Below, one piece after another: positions 1 through 6,209 of a DNA stretch of 7,559 bases. The position numbers and the translations under genes were made by a program. A model generated the notes under the pieces. That model ran no database searches and was not told where the DNA came from. It saw nothing but the letters and a program-made list of their open reading frames with translations. Source of the stretch: Methanosarcinales archaeon ex4572_44 (GTDB taxonomy: Archaea > Halobacteriota > Methanosarcinia > Methanosarcinales > EX4572-44); NCBI GenBank assembly GCA_002254825.2, contig NJEL02000068.1:1-7559 (forward strand), written 5' to 3'. Position 1 is the stretch's first letter, and each line of letters starts with the position of its first letter.

Positions 1-122
1 AGAGTCATTCATCATGGAAACACACCATCTACTATCTGATAACCATTTCGAAGGCACGCGCACAGCGAGTATTTGAGAAAGGGTTCTGGTCTGAGTAGGG
101 GGTGGCTGGTGGCAGCCTTGCT

Positions 123-1919
123 CTATTTTCTTGTTGTTGTGTGTCTGAGGTCGATTGCGATTCCGCGTTTTGATTGGGTCATTTCTTCTCCTGTCATTCG
201 GGATCTTCCGACTGCAAGGATTTTTTTGTTTGTTATGAGTACTTCGTCGCCTGGGCGGATTAAGGGGTCTGCGTGGATTATTCCGGGTGCGAGGATTGTT
301 CCTTTGGGTGTGAATTCGTCGATTTTTACTGTGTAGTGGTTTAGTTCTGCTATTCGTTTTGCTCCGTGTATTGTTAGTGCGAGTGTGCCGTATTGGGGCA
401 CGAGTGTTGCGAGTTGTTCTCTCTTGTGGTGTGCCTGGTGTTTGGGGTATGGTGCTTTTATTGTGGCATCAACTGGTATGAGCTTTCTTCCTGTTCCTTT
501 TCCGAACTGGTAGTCTGTGATTGCTCGCATCAGGTCTTTTTTTGCTTCTTCGGGGTTTCGTCTGGGTGTTTCTGGTTTCAGCGTGTTTTTGATCTCTCTC
601 TTTAGTTTTTCGAGTGAGTCGCTTGCCGTGGGATTATTTCCTGCCGTGAATTTGATCGGCTGTGAGAGTTTCTCGCTCACTTCTCTGCAGATCTCCTTGT
701 ATGCGCCTGTGGCGTGTGCGATTATTGTTTTGTAGTGGTGTTCTCTGAGGTAGTTTGATAGGCATTCTACGGCAAAGTTGTGTTCGTCAGAGTTCCAGTT
801 TCCTGTGACAGGTGTGTCGTAGTGGGCTGCTGGGTACGTGAGTTCGAGTTCGCGCGGGACTATTCCGAGTGGTGATGTGATTATCACTTCATGGATGTAA
901 TTTGTAAGCCCTCCCAGTGCACGGCGTATTTTCTGGTGGGAGGGCGATCTTGAATATGGTTTATGGCTCGAACAGTGGAGCAAGAGCAGGATATCAAGTT
1001 CTGGTGGTGTGTATCTCTCCCGGACTCGCTCTGCAAATCGCTGCACTTCGACTCGGTTCAGGCTCTCTCCTGTGCAGGCGTTGAGCCGTGCAGATCGTAT
1101 GACGGGTGTTCGTTTTTCAAGATATGTGTGCTCGTAATCGAGGTGTTGGAGGCTTGCGGTCTGCCACGGTTCCACCCTGCATGCGCCCTCTACGTATTCT
1201 CGAAGCTGCCCCGTTCTGATGAGTTCTCTTGTAAGGCTCATCTCTTCATCCATCTTTGCACGGTTGTGCTCTTCGAGCAGTTCACCACGTTCTTTCTTTG
1301 AGAGTGCGAGGATCGATTGTGGTGTGTGATCGATGCAGGCATGGCATCGGCAGGGCAGTTCTCTCAGGCTCTGGAGCGGTATTCTCCCCGCTCGTGTGAA
1401 ATACTTGTCCTGGTATGCGCTAATTATCGCCTGGGTGTAGTCGATGATGTCAACACCAGCGTAGATTAAGAGTGCGAGGTTGTAAGAGGTTGCGAGTGCG
1501 GGTGTGTAAAGAGCGCTATCGTATGGAATCTCTTCCCTTACTCGTATGATGGATGATATGAACGCCCGCTGGTTTCCCATGAGATCTGCTGCGGAACCAA
1601 GGACATAGAGACAAAACCCCCCCGGAATAACTCCTCTTGGGTGTATCACAACACCTGTTGCAGAGTTGTCAGTCTTCACCAGTTTCCGTGCTTCATCGAT
1701 TACCTCGATCGGTGTTCTGAAGGGCATCGGAAGATATGGAAATACCTGGAAGGGGCAAGGGCTATTGCTCTGGCTCTTCTCATCGCTCCAGATGCGTCTC
1801 CCTTCCACGTCCTCTGCCTCGATTACGCAAGGGGTATGAAGCTTTTTTTCAGCTTGAAGTTTTCCGATTCGGGCAGCAGAGTCTCGATCGATCACTTCAA
1901 AGTGTGGCCCATTTTTCAT
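123..1919 (-). CDS. arcS: Archaeosine synthase ArcS (TgtA2-type) with C-terminal PUA domain
   Basis: ArcS acts after the archaeal tRNA-guanine transglycosylase has placed preQ0 at position 15 of tRNA. It helps convert preQ0 to archaeosine (known for the family: it adds lysine, and a radical-SAM partner completes the reaction). Visible in the 598 residues: an N-terminal transglycosylase-like region beginning FEVIDRDSAARIGKL (residues 7-21); a CxCxxC cluster at Cys190, Cys192 and Cys195 that resembles the transglycosylase zinc site; the ArcS signature C-x3-KPY-x2-S-x2-H at residues 316-328; and a PUA RNA-binding domain at about 530-595. The signature usually starts Pro-Cys, but here it is His315-Cys316. 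The ATG overlaps the stop codon of the upstream restriction gene in an ATGA junction, and only a weak GGGGA stretch precedes it, so translation is probably coupled. No radical-SAM partner or transglycosylase gene is in the window. The length fits a full ArcS. Confidence 0.9.
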   Translation of the reverse strand: MKNGPHFEVIDRDSAARIGKLQAEKKLHTPCVIEAEDVEGRRIWSDEKSQSNSPCPFQVFPYLPMPFRTPIEVIDEARKLVKTDNSATGVVIHPRGVIPGGFCLYVLGSAADLMGNQRAFISSIIRVREEIPYDSALYTPALATSYNLALLIYAGVDIIDYTQAIISAYQDKYFTRAGRIPLQSLRELPCRCHACIDHTPQSILALSKKERGELLEEHNRAKMDEEMSLTRELIRTGQLREYVEGACRVEPWQTASLQHLDYEHTYLEKRTPVIRSARLNACTGESLNRVEVQRFAERVRERYTPPELDILLLLHCSSHKPYSRSPSHQKIRRALGGLTNYIHEVIITSPLGIVPRELELTYPAAHYDTPVTGNWNSDEHNFAVECLSNYLREHHYKTIIAHATGAYKEICREVSEKLSQPIKFTAGNNPTASDSLEKLKREIKNTLKPETPRRNPEEAKKDLMRAITDYQFGKGTGRKLIPVDATIKAPYPKHQAHHKREQLATLVPQYGTLALTIHGAKRIAELNHYTVKIDEFTPKGTILAPGIIHADPLIRPGDEVLITNKKILAVGRSRMTGEEMTQSKRGIAIDLRHTTTRK

Positions 1920-2713
1920 GGGTAATGTTCCCCACTCATTCTAAATTCAACAAATTTTTTATCTGTTTCATCCCTCAATGTTTCTCCAACTTCCTGAAAT
2001 ACCTCTAATAAATCCTCATAAATATCATCACAAGCAACAAAATTCCAAAATTCTTCTCCAACTAAAATTTCCCCATTTTCTAAATCATACAACCCTTTTA
2101 ATGTCCATCGCTCATAGGGTTCTGGATGGTAAGGATTGTAGGGAATAGCAAGTCTTGTATAAACTTTGATGTTTTCATCTTGGCTTAATCTTAAACCAGG
2201 CCACCTTAAAAGTTTCAGTTTTAATGCTACAAACTCTTTCATATTTGGCTTTGCACTTGTGATGTCAAAATAGTTTTCTTCATCCCCTATTTTCATGAAC
2301 AAGTCTACAGTTGAATCTGGATCTTCTTTTGCTTCTCCTCTACTTATCTTTTTTCTGATCTGCTCTATTTCATAAATTTTGTTTGCGGCAGCTTCCCCCT
2401 TTCGGAGTTTGTAGTGAATATCCCGAATTAGCTCTTCTGTCTCATCATCTATCTCGCCAAGCATTTTATATTGTCTTTCTGCGTAATTGCCAGCACCCTT
2501 AGCCAAAATAACTGCAACCTGTTCCCAGATAGACATCCCAAAAGTAGTATTCATTGAGTGAATAAAAGAAAACATTGCATAACGGTCTTTGCCGAGAAGC
2601 CTATGATGAAAAGGCATGTGATTTGTCTCAGGTTTATAATTCCTCAGTTTTTCCCTTGCCGTGGTTATAAGAAGTTCAGCAATTTCACTTACCGTTTTTG
2701 ACGGCAAACTCAA
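1916..2713 (-). CDS. TdeIII-like type II restriction endonuclease
   Basis: This 265-residue protein resembles the TdeIII family of type II restriction endonucleases, whose characterised members cut GGNCC. I base this on remembered family features: the stretch MPFHHRLLGKDR (33-44) followed by a helix with SMNTTFG (53-59), and a KPN motif at 155-157 after a presumed PD-(D/E)xK core. Candidate metal-binding acidic residues are Asp137 and Asp150. The catalytic ExK position reads Asp150-Ile-Thr152, so the expected lysine appears to be missing, with Lys155 the nearest alternative. The start is TTG, because an in-frame TGA lies just upstream. It is preceded by GGAAGGTG at 6 bases. The gene follows the methyltransferase by 3 bases and overlaps arcS by 4. 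Base composition is A+T-rich (24 G+C of 60 at 2281-2340, against 37 of 60 in arcS at 1321-1380). The recognition site is inferred from the family, not seen. Confidence 0.78.
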   Translation of the reverse strand: MSLPSKTVSEIAELLITTAREKLRNYKPETNHMPFHHRLLGKDRYAMFSFIHSMNTTFGMSIWEQVAVILAKGAGNYAERQYKMLGEIDDETEELIRDIHYKLRKGEAAANKIYEIEQIRKKISRGEAKEDPDSTVDLFMKIGDEENYFDITSAKPNMKEFVALKLKLLRWPGLRLSQDENIKVYTRLAIPYNPYHPEPYERWTLKGLYDLENGEILVGEEFWNFVACDDIYEDLLEVFQEVGETLRDETDKKFVEFRMSGEHYP

Positions 2714-2716
2714 ACA

Positions 2717-3937
2717 TCACACCTTCCTGAAGTAGAATATGGATTCAAAATACTTATTAGAATCTCTTTCGGTCCTCATTAATACAGGTCTGTTAAAAAT
2801 ATCAATTAGTTCAAAACCACATTGTTTCCCAATTTCGGGATACAGATTGAACTTATCATTTGCCACAACAAAAATTGATGCATCGTCCTTCAGATATTTA
2901 GATCCATTTTGGAACACGTGTATTATTCCCTCCATGTATTCTTTTTTAGCGTTCCCATTTCTACCTTTTTTGGCAGGCCCTATCTCTAAATCGTCAAGTC
3001 TTGGAAAATCAAACAATTCATAGGCATATCTATGCTGTTCATGATAATCTATAACTCCCACGTATGGGGGAGATGTGAAAATGCCATCTATTTTAAAGTC
3101 ATCAGGTAATTTGATTGTTCTTGCATCTCCCTGATATATTTTGATAAATGCATCCGTTCGAATTTTGTTAAATTCTTTTAGTCGTTTTATAGTGTCATAA
3201 CTGTAGCGATTTATAAATTTTAAAGCCTCTTTAACTGGCTCACAATATCTTTTATGTTTAATGCACCAGTAAGTTTCTCTAACTGGTTTTTTTGGGCGTG
3301 CTAAGTCATAATGGGGGATAAGTCTTGCTGAGCGGGTAGACCTTGAGATAATGATTTTCAGAATATCCTGATTTTTGTAATCGGTCATTATACTTTTGTA
3401 GAAAAAAATTTCTTGTAATGCCCTATCAGAAAACCATGTTTTCAAATATTCACTATCGGTTTCAAATCTTTTTATCTCATCGCCAAATAATGTTTGCTCA
3501 CCTGTCGTTAGCTGTTTACTGAATACTTTCAATCTTCTTAATGCATCTTTAATCTCTTTCTCAACCTCTGGTATATCGTACTTTTTTGTCTTAACCTTCT
3601 GAATCAATACATTAAAAGGTGATAGTTCTATACCTATCGAGTTTATTCCCAATACATTCGCTTCTATCAGGGCAGTTCCAGAGCCCGAAAATGGATCGAG
3701 TATTGTATCACCCATTTTGAAATATTTCTTTAGAAACACCTCTACAAGTTGAGGAATAAATTTGCCAAGATATGGATGTAGACGATGGACGTGTTTTGTT
3801 CGATCCTTTTCTCTCACACCAATAAAGGTCAAATCATTACCCAGCACTCTAATATTTTTTTCTGTGTCTGCTTTCGTCTCAATAAGCTCTGTGTCTATCC
3901 CAAACTTGACAGCAGCCCTCTTGTTCGTTTCAAGCAC
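2717..3937 (-). CDS. Site-specific DNA methyltransferase of a type II R-M system (N4/N6 amino class)
   Basis: This S-adenosylmethionine-dependent methyltransferase of 406 residues should protect host DNA from the endonuclease encoded 3 bases downstream. Motif X-like sequence lies at about 51-72 (HPYLGKF). Motif I is DPFSGSGTALIEA (81-93), motif II is IGIELSPFN (101-109), a motif III-like GDA is at 270-272, and the catalytic motif IV is TSPPYVGVIDY (288-298). SPPY is more usual in N4-cytosine enzymes, but N6-adenine activity cannot be excluded. About 160 residues separate motifs II and III. This insert probably holds the target-recognition region and includes a Cys225/His228/Cys232 cluster that might bind a metal. 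The start codon is GTG (LETNKRAAV follows), with AAGGAGA about 10 bases upstream. The gene is strongly A+T-rich (19 G+C of 60 at 3181-3240), unlike arcS and the repair genes, which suggests horizontal acquisition of the pair. Confidence 0.88.
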   Translation of the reverse strand: MLETNKRAAVKFGIDTELIETKADTEKNIRVLGNDLTFIGVREKDRTKHVHRLHPYLGKFIPQLVEVFLKKYFKMGDTILDPFSGSGTALIEANVLGINSIGIELSPFNVLIQKVKTKKYDIPEVEKEIKDALRRLKVFSKQLTTGEQTLFGDEIKRFETDSEYLKTWFSDRALQEIFFYKSIMTDYKNQDILKIIISRSTRSARLIPHYDLARPKKPVRETYWCIKHKRYCEPVKEALKFINRYSYDTIKRLKEFNKIRTDAFIKIYQGDARTIKLPDDFKIDGIFTSPPYVGVIDYHEQHRYAYELFDFPRLDDLEIGPAKKGRNGNAKKEYMEGIIHVFQNGSKYLKDDASIFVVANDKFNLYPEIGKQCGFELIDIFNRPVLMRTERDSNKYFESIFYFRKV

Positions 3938-3970
3938 GTTATTTAATCTCCTTAATCACTATTAAAAATT
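3938..3970 (-). promoter_or_regulatory. Probable Shine-Dalgarno and weak TATA-like box of the R-M operon
   Basis: On the minus strand, a TTTTTAATA stretch (about 3961-3969) lies some 25-30 bases before the methyltransferase GTG, and AAGGAGA (about 3948-3954) lies between the two. The TATA match is weak. If it were used, transcription would begin so close to the GTG that AAGGAGA would fall outside the transcript. The operon may instead be read through from the 63-residue gene upstream, whose promoter is much stronger. Confidence 0.35.
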
Positions 3971-4008
3971 CTGTCAATCATCCATGTGGGGCGACCAACT
4001 GCGTATAA

Positions 4009-4200
4009 CTATATGTAAAAGAGTATCATAGCTCCAAGTGCGCCCACAAGGACTGCTGACGCCACAACTATAGTAGGATCGCTCTCTCCGAACCTGGATA
4101 GCCATCGGTCGGTTAACACTATGACTGCCAAGACCATTATTACAGAGAAGATGATGTCCTTAATACCGATGTCTTCGATGAGACTATCACCACTATTCAT
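4009..4200 (-). CDS. Small two-span membrane protein, function unknown
   Basis: I do not recognise this 63-residue protein. It has a short polar N-terminus (MNSGDSLIEDIGIKD), a hydrophobic span at about 16-30, a charged loop DRWLSRFGESD (31-41) and a second hydrophobic span at about 42-63 that ends the protein at FYI. This predicts a helical hairpin in the cytoplasmic membrane. It has no cysteines, histidines or obvious catalytic residues. Expression signals make it credible as a gene: GAGGTG ends 5 bases before the ATG, and a good TATA box lies about 40 bases upstream. It is transcribed in the same direction as its neighbours but is separated from nth by about 150 bases. A tail-less holin-like or small transporter-subunit role is possible in principle, but nothing in the sequence supports one. 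Confidence 0.72.
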   Translation of the reverse strand: MNSGDSLIEDIGIKDIIFSVIMVLAVIVLTDRWLSRFGESDPTIVVASAVLVGALGAMILFYI

Positions 4201-4205
4201 CCTTG

Positions 4206-4211
4206 CACCTC
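4206..4211 (-). promoter_or_regulatory. Shine-Dalgarno sequence GAGGTG of the small membrane protein gene
   Basis: On the minus strand GAGGTG is followed by CAAGG and then ATG, a spacing of 5 bases. It is a strong match to the archaeal anti-Shine-Dalgarno sequence. It is the main reason to accept the 63-codon frame as a real gene with this start. Confidence 0.75.
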
Positions 4212-4238
4212 ATCAAGAACTTCTGTTTTGCAGGTATA

Positions 4239-4247
4239 TTATATAAA
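4239..4247 (-). promoter_or_regulatory. Archaeal TATA box for the small membrane protein gene
   Basis: The minus strand reads TTTATATAA within an A+T-rich stretch, centred about 43 bases before the ATG. Archaeal transcription usually starts about 25 bases downstream of the TATA centre. That predicts a short leader of roughly 15-20 bases, enough to contain the GAGGTG. Confidence 0.6.
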
Positions 4248-4282
4248 TATGTCTTTTTGTGGGTTGTGGGTCATCTGAAGAT

Positions 4283-4317
4283 TCTGTCATGGAAGATCTA
4301 TGGAAGATCTTGACAGA
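4283..4317. repeat. Bulged hairpin containing an 11-base tandem duplication
   Basis: ATGGAAGATCT occurs twice back to back (4289-4299 and 4300-4310). The outer arms TCTGTCA (4283-4289) and TGACAGA (4311-4317) are perfect complements, and the two AGATCT copies (4294-4299 and 4305-4310) can pair inside them. This gives 13 base pairs with a 4-base bulge and a 5-base loop. It lies 33 bases downstream of the nth stop codon in the direction of nth transcription. No T-run follows on the minus strand, so a terminator is not well supported. An RNA-processing or 3'-end structure, or a protein-binding site, is equally possible. Confidence 0.55.
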
Positions 4318-4349
4318 GAGGAAGATTATGGCGGTAAGATGCTATCATT

Positions 4350-4991
4350 TCACCTACACCGTTCAACACCCACCCGATCGCAGCACTCTTTGATTGGACA
4401 GATGCTGCACTTCGGGCTTATCGGTGTGCAGATCCTCTGCCCGTGTCTCACAAAGAGGCTGTTGAAACTGGTCCAGTACTTCTGAGGCAGAAGATCTCTC
4501 AGGACAAACTCTGTCTCATCAGGGTTCTTTGTTGAAACTATGCCGATCCTGTTTGATATCCGATGCACGTGCGTATCTACAGCGATCCCTGGCTTTCCAA
4601 ATCCCTGTGTGACCACGATGTTTGCAGTCTTGCGTCCAACACCCCTGATTTTCAAAAGCTCGCCAATCTCATCAGGCACCTCTGACTTGTATCGTTCAAA
4701 GATCTCTCTCGATATCTCCTTGATTTGAGACGCTTTCTTCCTGTAAAATCCGACAGGGTAAATTGCACGCTCGATTGTCTCTTGGTCAAGTTCGAGCATC
4801 TCCTGTGGGGTCTTTGCAAGTTCAAAGAGCCTCTCCGCTGCAGTGGTTGTAACCGCATCCTTTGTACGGAGACTGAGGATGCACGAAACCAGAACGAGAA
4901 ACGGATCCCTATCAATGGGGGCGCCAGCATTCACTGCATCAGGGTGTGTTTCCTCAAGCCTTGCTATGATCCTTTCAGTCTCAGCGTGCAA
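4350..4991 (-). CDS. nth: Endonuclease III (DNA glycosylase/AP lyase)
   Basis: This bifunctional base-excision-repair enzyme removes oxidised pyrimidines such as thymine glycol and cleaves the abasic site by beta-elimination. The 213 residues match the family length. The helix-hairpin-helix motif is LLKIRGVGRKTANIVV (112-127) with catalytic Lys121. Catalytic Asp139 lies in VDTHVHRISNR. The C-terminal 4Fe-4S cluster cysteines are Cys188, Cys195, Cys198 and Cys204, in the canonical C-x6-C-x2-C-x5-C spacing. All key residues are present. The start is TTG: the next in-frame codons upstream are AGC, GAG and then a TGA stop, and GGTGA lies 4 bases before the TTG. The first 11 bases overlap the end of nfo, so the two repair genes are surely co-transcribed and probably translationally coupled. 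It is not MutY or OGG1, since the catalytic region follows the Nth pattern. Confidence 0.95.
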   Translation of the reverse strand: MHAETERIIARLEETHPDAVNAGAPIDRDPFLVLVSCILSLRTKDAVTTTAAERLFELAKTPQEMLELDQETIERAIYPVGFYRKKASQIKEISREIFERYKSEVPDEIGELLKIRGVGRKTANIVVTQGFGKPGIAVDTHVHRISNRIGIVSTKNPDETEFVLRDLLPQKYWTSFNSLFVRHGQRICTPISPKCSICPIKECCDRVGVERCR

Positions 4992-5823
4992 GCTCTCTCA
5001 CCTTTGCCATGTTCCAGGCATCACCCCTATCGTGATCAACAGGCGTCTCAAGTATCATTGGAAGATTTCTCAAACGAGAATCGTGGAGAATCAGTCTGAA
5101 TCCGTTCTCTCCGATCCTGCCAAGCCCGATGTGCTCGTGCCGATCAAGCCCAGAACCAAGCCCGCCCCTCGAATCATTCAAGTGAAGCAGTCTGAGCATC
5201 GAAAGCCCGAATAACTCATCAAACCGCGCAAGAGTCGTATCGAGTCCTTCAAGCGTCCTCACGTCATAACCCGCAGCATAGGCATGACAGGTGTCAAAGC
5301 AGATGCCGATACGGTCAATCTTCTCGATCCGATCCAGTATAGCCCTTATATCCTCAAATTTCCCTCCAACACTATTCTTCGTGCCTGCCGTATTCTCAAG
5401 AAGCAAGATCACATCACCATCATACCCAGAAAGAGCCCTGTTTATCCCATCTGCAACTCGAAGATACCCTCTTTCAAGCCCACTTCCAAGATGGCTTCCG
5501 AGATGTGTGACAAGGTACGGAATCCTGAGCATGGAGCACCTTTCAAGCTCGAGAGAAAGCGCATCAACAGACCTAAGATACACGTCCTCCTTTGGACCTG
5601 CGAGGTTAGGAAGATATGGCATGTGATCGACCACTGGGTAAATTCCTGAAGCCTTAATTCCATTGACGAAACGTTCAACCGTGCCCCTCTCAAGCCCCTT
5701 CAACCGCCAGCCCCTCGGATTCCGCGAGAAGATCTGAAAAGTCTCACAACCCATAGCAACAGCACGACCAACAGCACGATCAACACCACCAGCAATCGAA
5801 ACATGAACACCAACTCTAACCAT
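4981..5823 (-). CDS. nfo: Endonuclease IV (apurinic/apyrimidinic endonuclease)
   Basis: This zinc-dependent AP endonuclease has an AP-endonuclease-2 TIM-barrel fold. It cleaves 5' to abasic sites and trims blocked 3' ends left by lyases such as Nth. Numbered from the chosen start (280 residues), all nine metal ligands of E. coli Nfo have counterparts: His67, His107 (THLGSH), Glu143 (ENTAG), Asp177 and His180 (FDTCHAYAAGYD), His214 (HLNDS), Asp227 and His229 (DRHEH), and Glu259 (LILETP). I chose the ATG at 5823 because conserved sequence (RVGVHVSIAGG) begins right after it and a TATA box lies about 29 bases upstream, giving a leaderless or nearly leaderless mRNA. An in-frame ATG at 5850 would add nine unconserved residues but overlaps that TATA box. 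The 3' end overlaps nth by 11 bases. Confidence 0.95.
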   Translation of the reverse strand: MVRVGVHVSIAGGVDRAVGRAVAMGCETFQIFSRNPRGWRLKGLERGTVERFVNGIKASGIYPVVDHMPYLPNLAGPKEDVYLRSVDALSLELERCSMLRIPYLVTHLGSHLGSGLERGYLRVADGINRALSGYDGDVILLLENTAGTKNSVGGKFEDIRAILDRIEKIDRIGICFDTCHAYAAGYDVRTLEGLDTTLARFDELFGLSMLRLLHLNDSRGGLGSGLDRHEHIGLGRIGENGFRLILHDSRLRNLPMILETPVDHDRGDAWNMAKVRELAR

Positions 5824-5848
5824 AACCACCAAAGCCTCACACCACACC

Positions 5849-5855
5849 ATATAAA
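5849..5855 (-). promoter_or_regulatory. Archaeal TATA box of the nfo-nth operon
   Basis: The minus strand reads TTTATAT, centred about 29 bases upstream of the preferred nfo ATG at 5823. This predicts transcription starting at or within a few bases of that ATG. The alternative ATG at 5850 overlaps the box and would lie outside the transcript, which is why I reject it as the start. Confidence 0.55.
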
Positions 5856-5972
5856 CATCAGATTATTTCTAACCTTTGGAAGAGGCCTAACATCAAGACG
5901 AAAAAGGTACTTTATTCATAGAAAACCACAACTGAAACTTTTCTGTTAAAAATAATTTACAAAAAGGAAATT

Positions 5973-5980
5973 TTTATATA
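5973..5980 (+). promoter_or_regulatory. Strong archaeal TATA box (BRE-like upstream) for the flavodiiron operon
   Basis: TTTATATA is preceded by a purine-rich AAAAAGGAAA (5961-5970) that fits a TFB recognition element. Transcription would start near 6000-6005, about 205 bases before the fprA ATG. I find no TATA-like sequence closer to that ATG, because 6140-6195 is not suitably A+T-rich. If this box serves fprA, the mRNA has a long leader for an archaeon. Alternatively it once served the element whose remnant follows. The intergenic stretch 5856-6036 otherwise shows nothing I can identify. Confidence 0.55.
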
Positions 5981-6036
5981 CTCGCATCCCATACTCATTT
6001 AACATAAAATTAAAAACAGATGTGAAAAACATTAAA

Positions 6037-6183
6037 ATGGATTTGTTAGATAATGATAGATTTTTGTTATCAATCATAACAATTCCAGCAAATATTCACG
6101 ATTCAAAGTTCTACCTGCTGAGAAAGGATAGGAACATGCATGATGATACTGCGGCTTTTCGATGTGATACAGACACGTGTTAA
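6037..6183 (+). pseudogene. Possible DDE transposase remnant
   Basis: This 48-codon frame runs from ATG to TAA. It is too short to be a normal enzyme and has no Shine-Dalgarno sequence. Its centre, LLSIITIPANIHDSKFY (residues 10-26), resembles the segment of IS4/IS5-type DDE transposases that reads roughly 'vDxdGxlxxixxTpANxHDSxxxxxLL', which contains the second catalytic Asp region. The frame stays open upstream to at least 6001 without a family-like N-terminus. The C-terminal part (DDTAAFRCDTDTC) is unconvincing. It lies between a strong TATA box and fprA. I read it as a decayed internal transposase fragment. A leader peptide or chance open frame is the alternative. Confidence 0.4.
6064..6082. 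repeat. Short perfect inverted repeat in the fprA leader
   Basis: TTGTTAT (6064-6070) and ATAACAA (6076-6082) are perfect 7-base inverted repeats separated by CAATC. They lie about 90 bases downstream of the plus-strand TATA box. This could be an operator for a dimeric repressor or a small RNA hairpin, but in A+T-rich DNA it could also arise by chance. Confidence 0.3.
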
Positions 6184-6193
6184 GATAAAAAAA

Positions 6194-6202
6194 GAAGGAG
6201 AG
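6194..6202 (+). promoter_or_regulatory. Shine-Dalgarno sequence of fprA
   Basis: GAAGGAGAG lies a few bases upstream of the ATG at 6210, with about 7-9 bases between the GGAG core and the start. It confirms that start, which is also where the flavodiiron fold begins. Confidence 0.65.
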
Positions 6203-6209
6203 ATTAAAG

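Noticed and set aside
1..122. Possible end of a gene on the plus strand (a frame open from base 3 to a TAG at about 99-101)
   Set aside because: Only about 32 codons are visible, with no recognisable motif, and two other frames are also open for part of the stretch. I see no terminator, tRNA or repeat in these 122 bases.
393..1301. Several plus-strand open frames of 70-112 codons opposite arcS
   Set aside because: They lie antisense to a well-supported arcS gene, have odd Cys/Phe/Ser-rich composition, no family resemblance and no ribosome-binding sites. They reflect the coding bias of the opposite strand.
2715..2717. ATG overlapping the methyltransferase stop codon as the start of the endonuclease
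   Set aside because: It is in a different frame and reaches a stop after ten codons. The endonuclease frame is closed by TGA at 2717-2719, leaving TTG at 2713 as the first usable start.
123..3937. A DNA 7-deazaguanine modification system combining ArcS with the R-M genes
   Set aside because: ArcS here has the full tRNA-type layout, including the PUA RNA-binding domain. No DpdA-like transglycosylase or other dpd gene is present, and the R-M genes are of an ordinary type II amino-methylation kind. Adjacency alone does not support it.
4283..4317. Hairpin as a rho-independent-type terminator for nth
   Set aside because: No T-run follows on the minus strand, and archaeal termination depends mainly on T-runs rather than hairpins.
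5824..5850. Upstream ATG at 5850 as the nfo start
   Set aside because: It would add nine unconserved residues, and the ATG overlaps the TATA box that best explains transcription. The family-conserved sequence begins right after the ATG at 5823.
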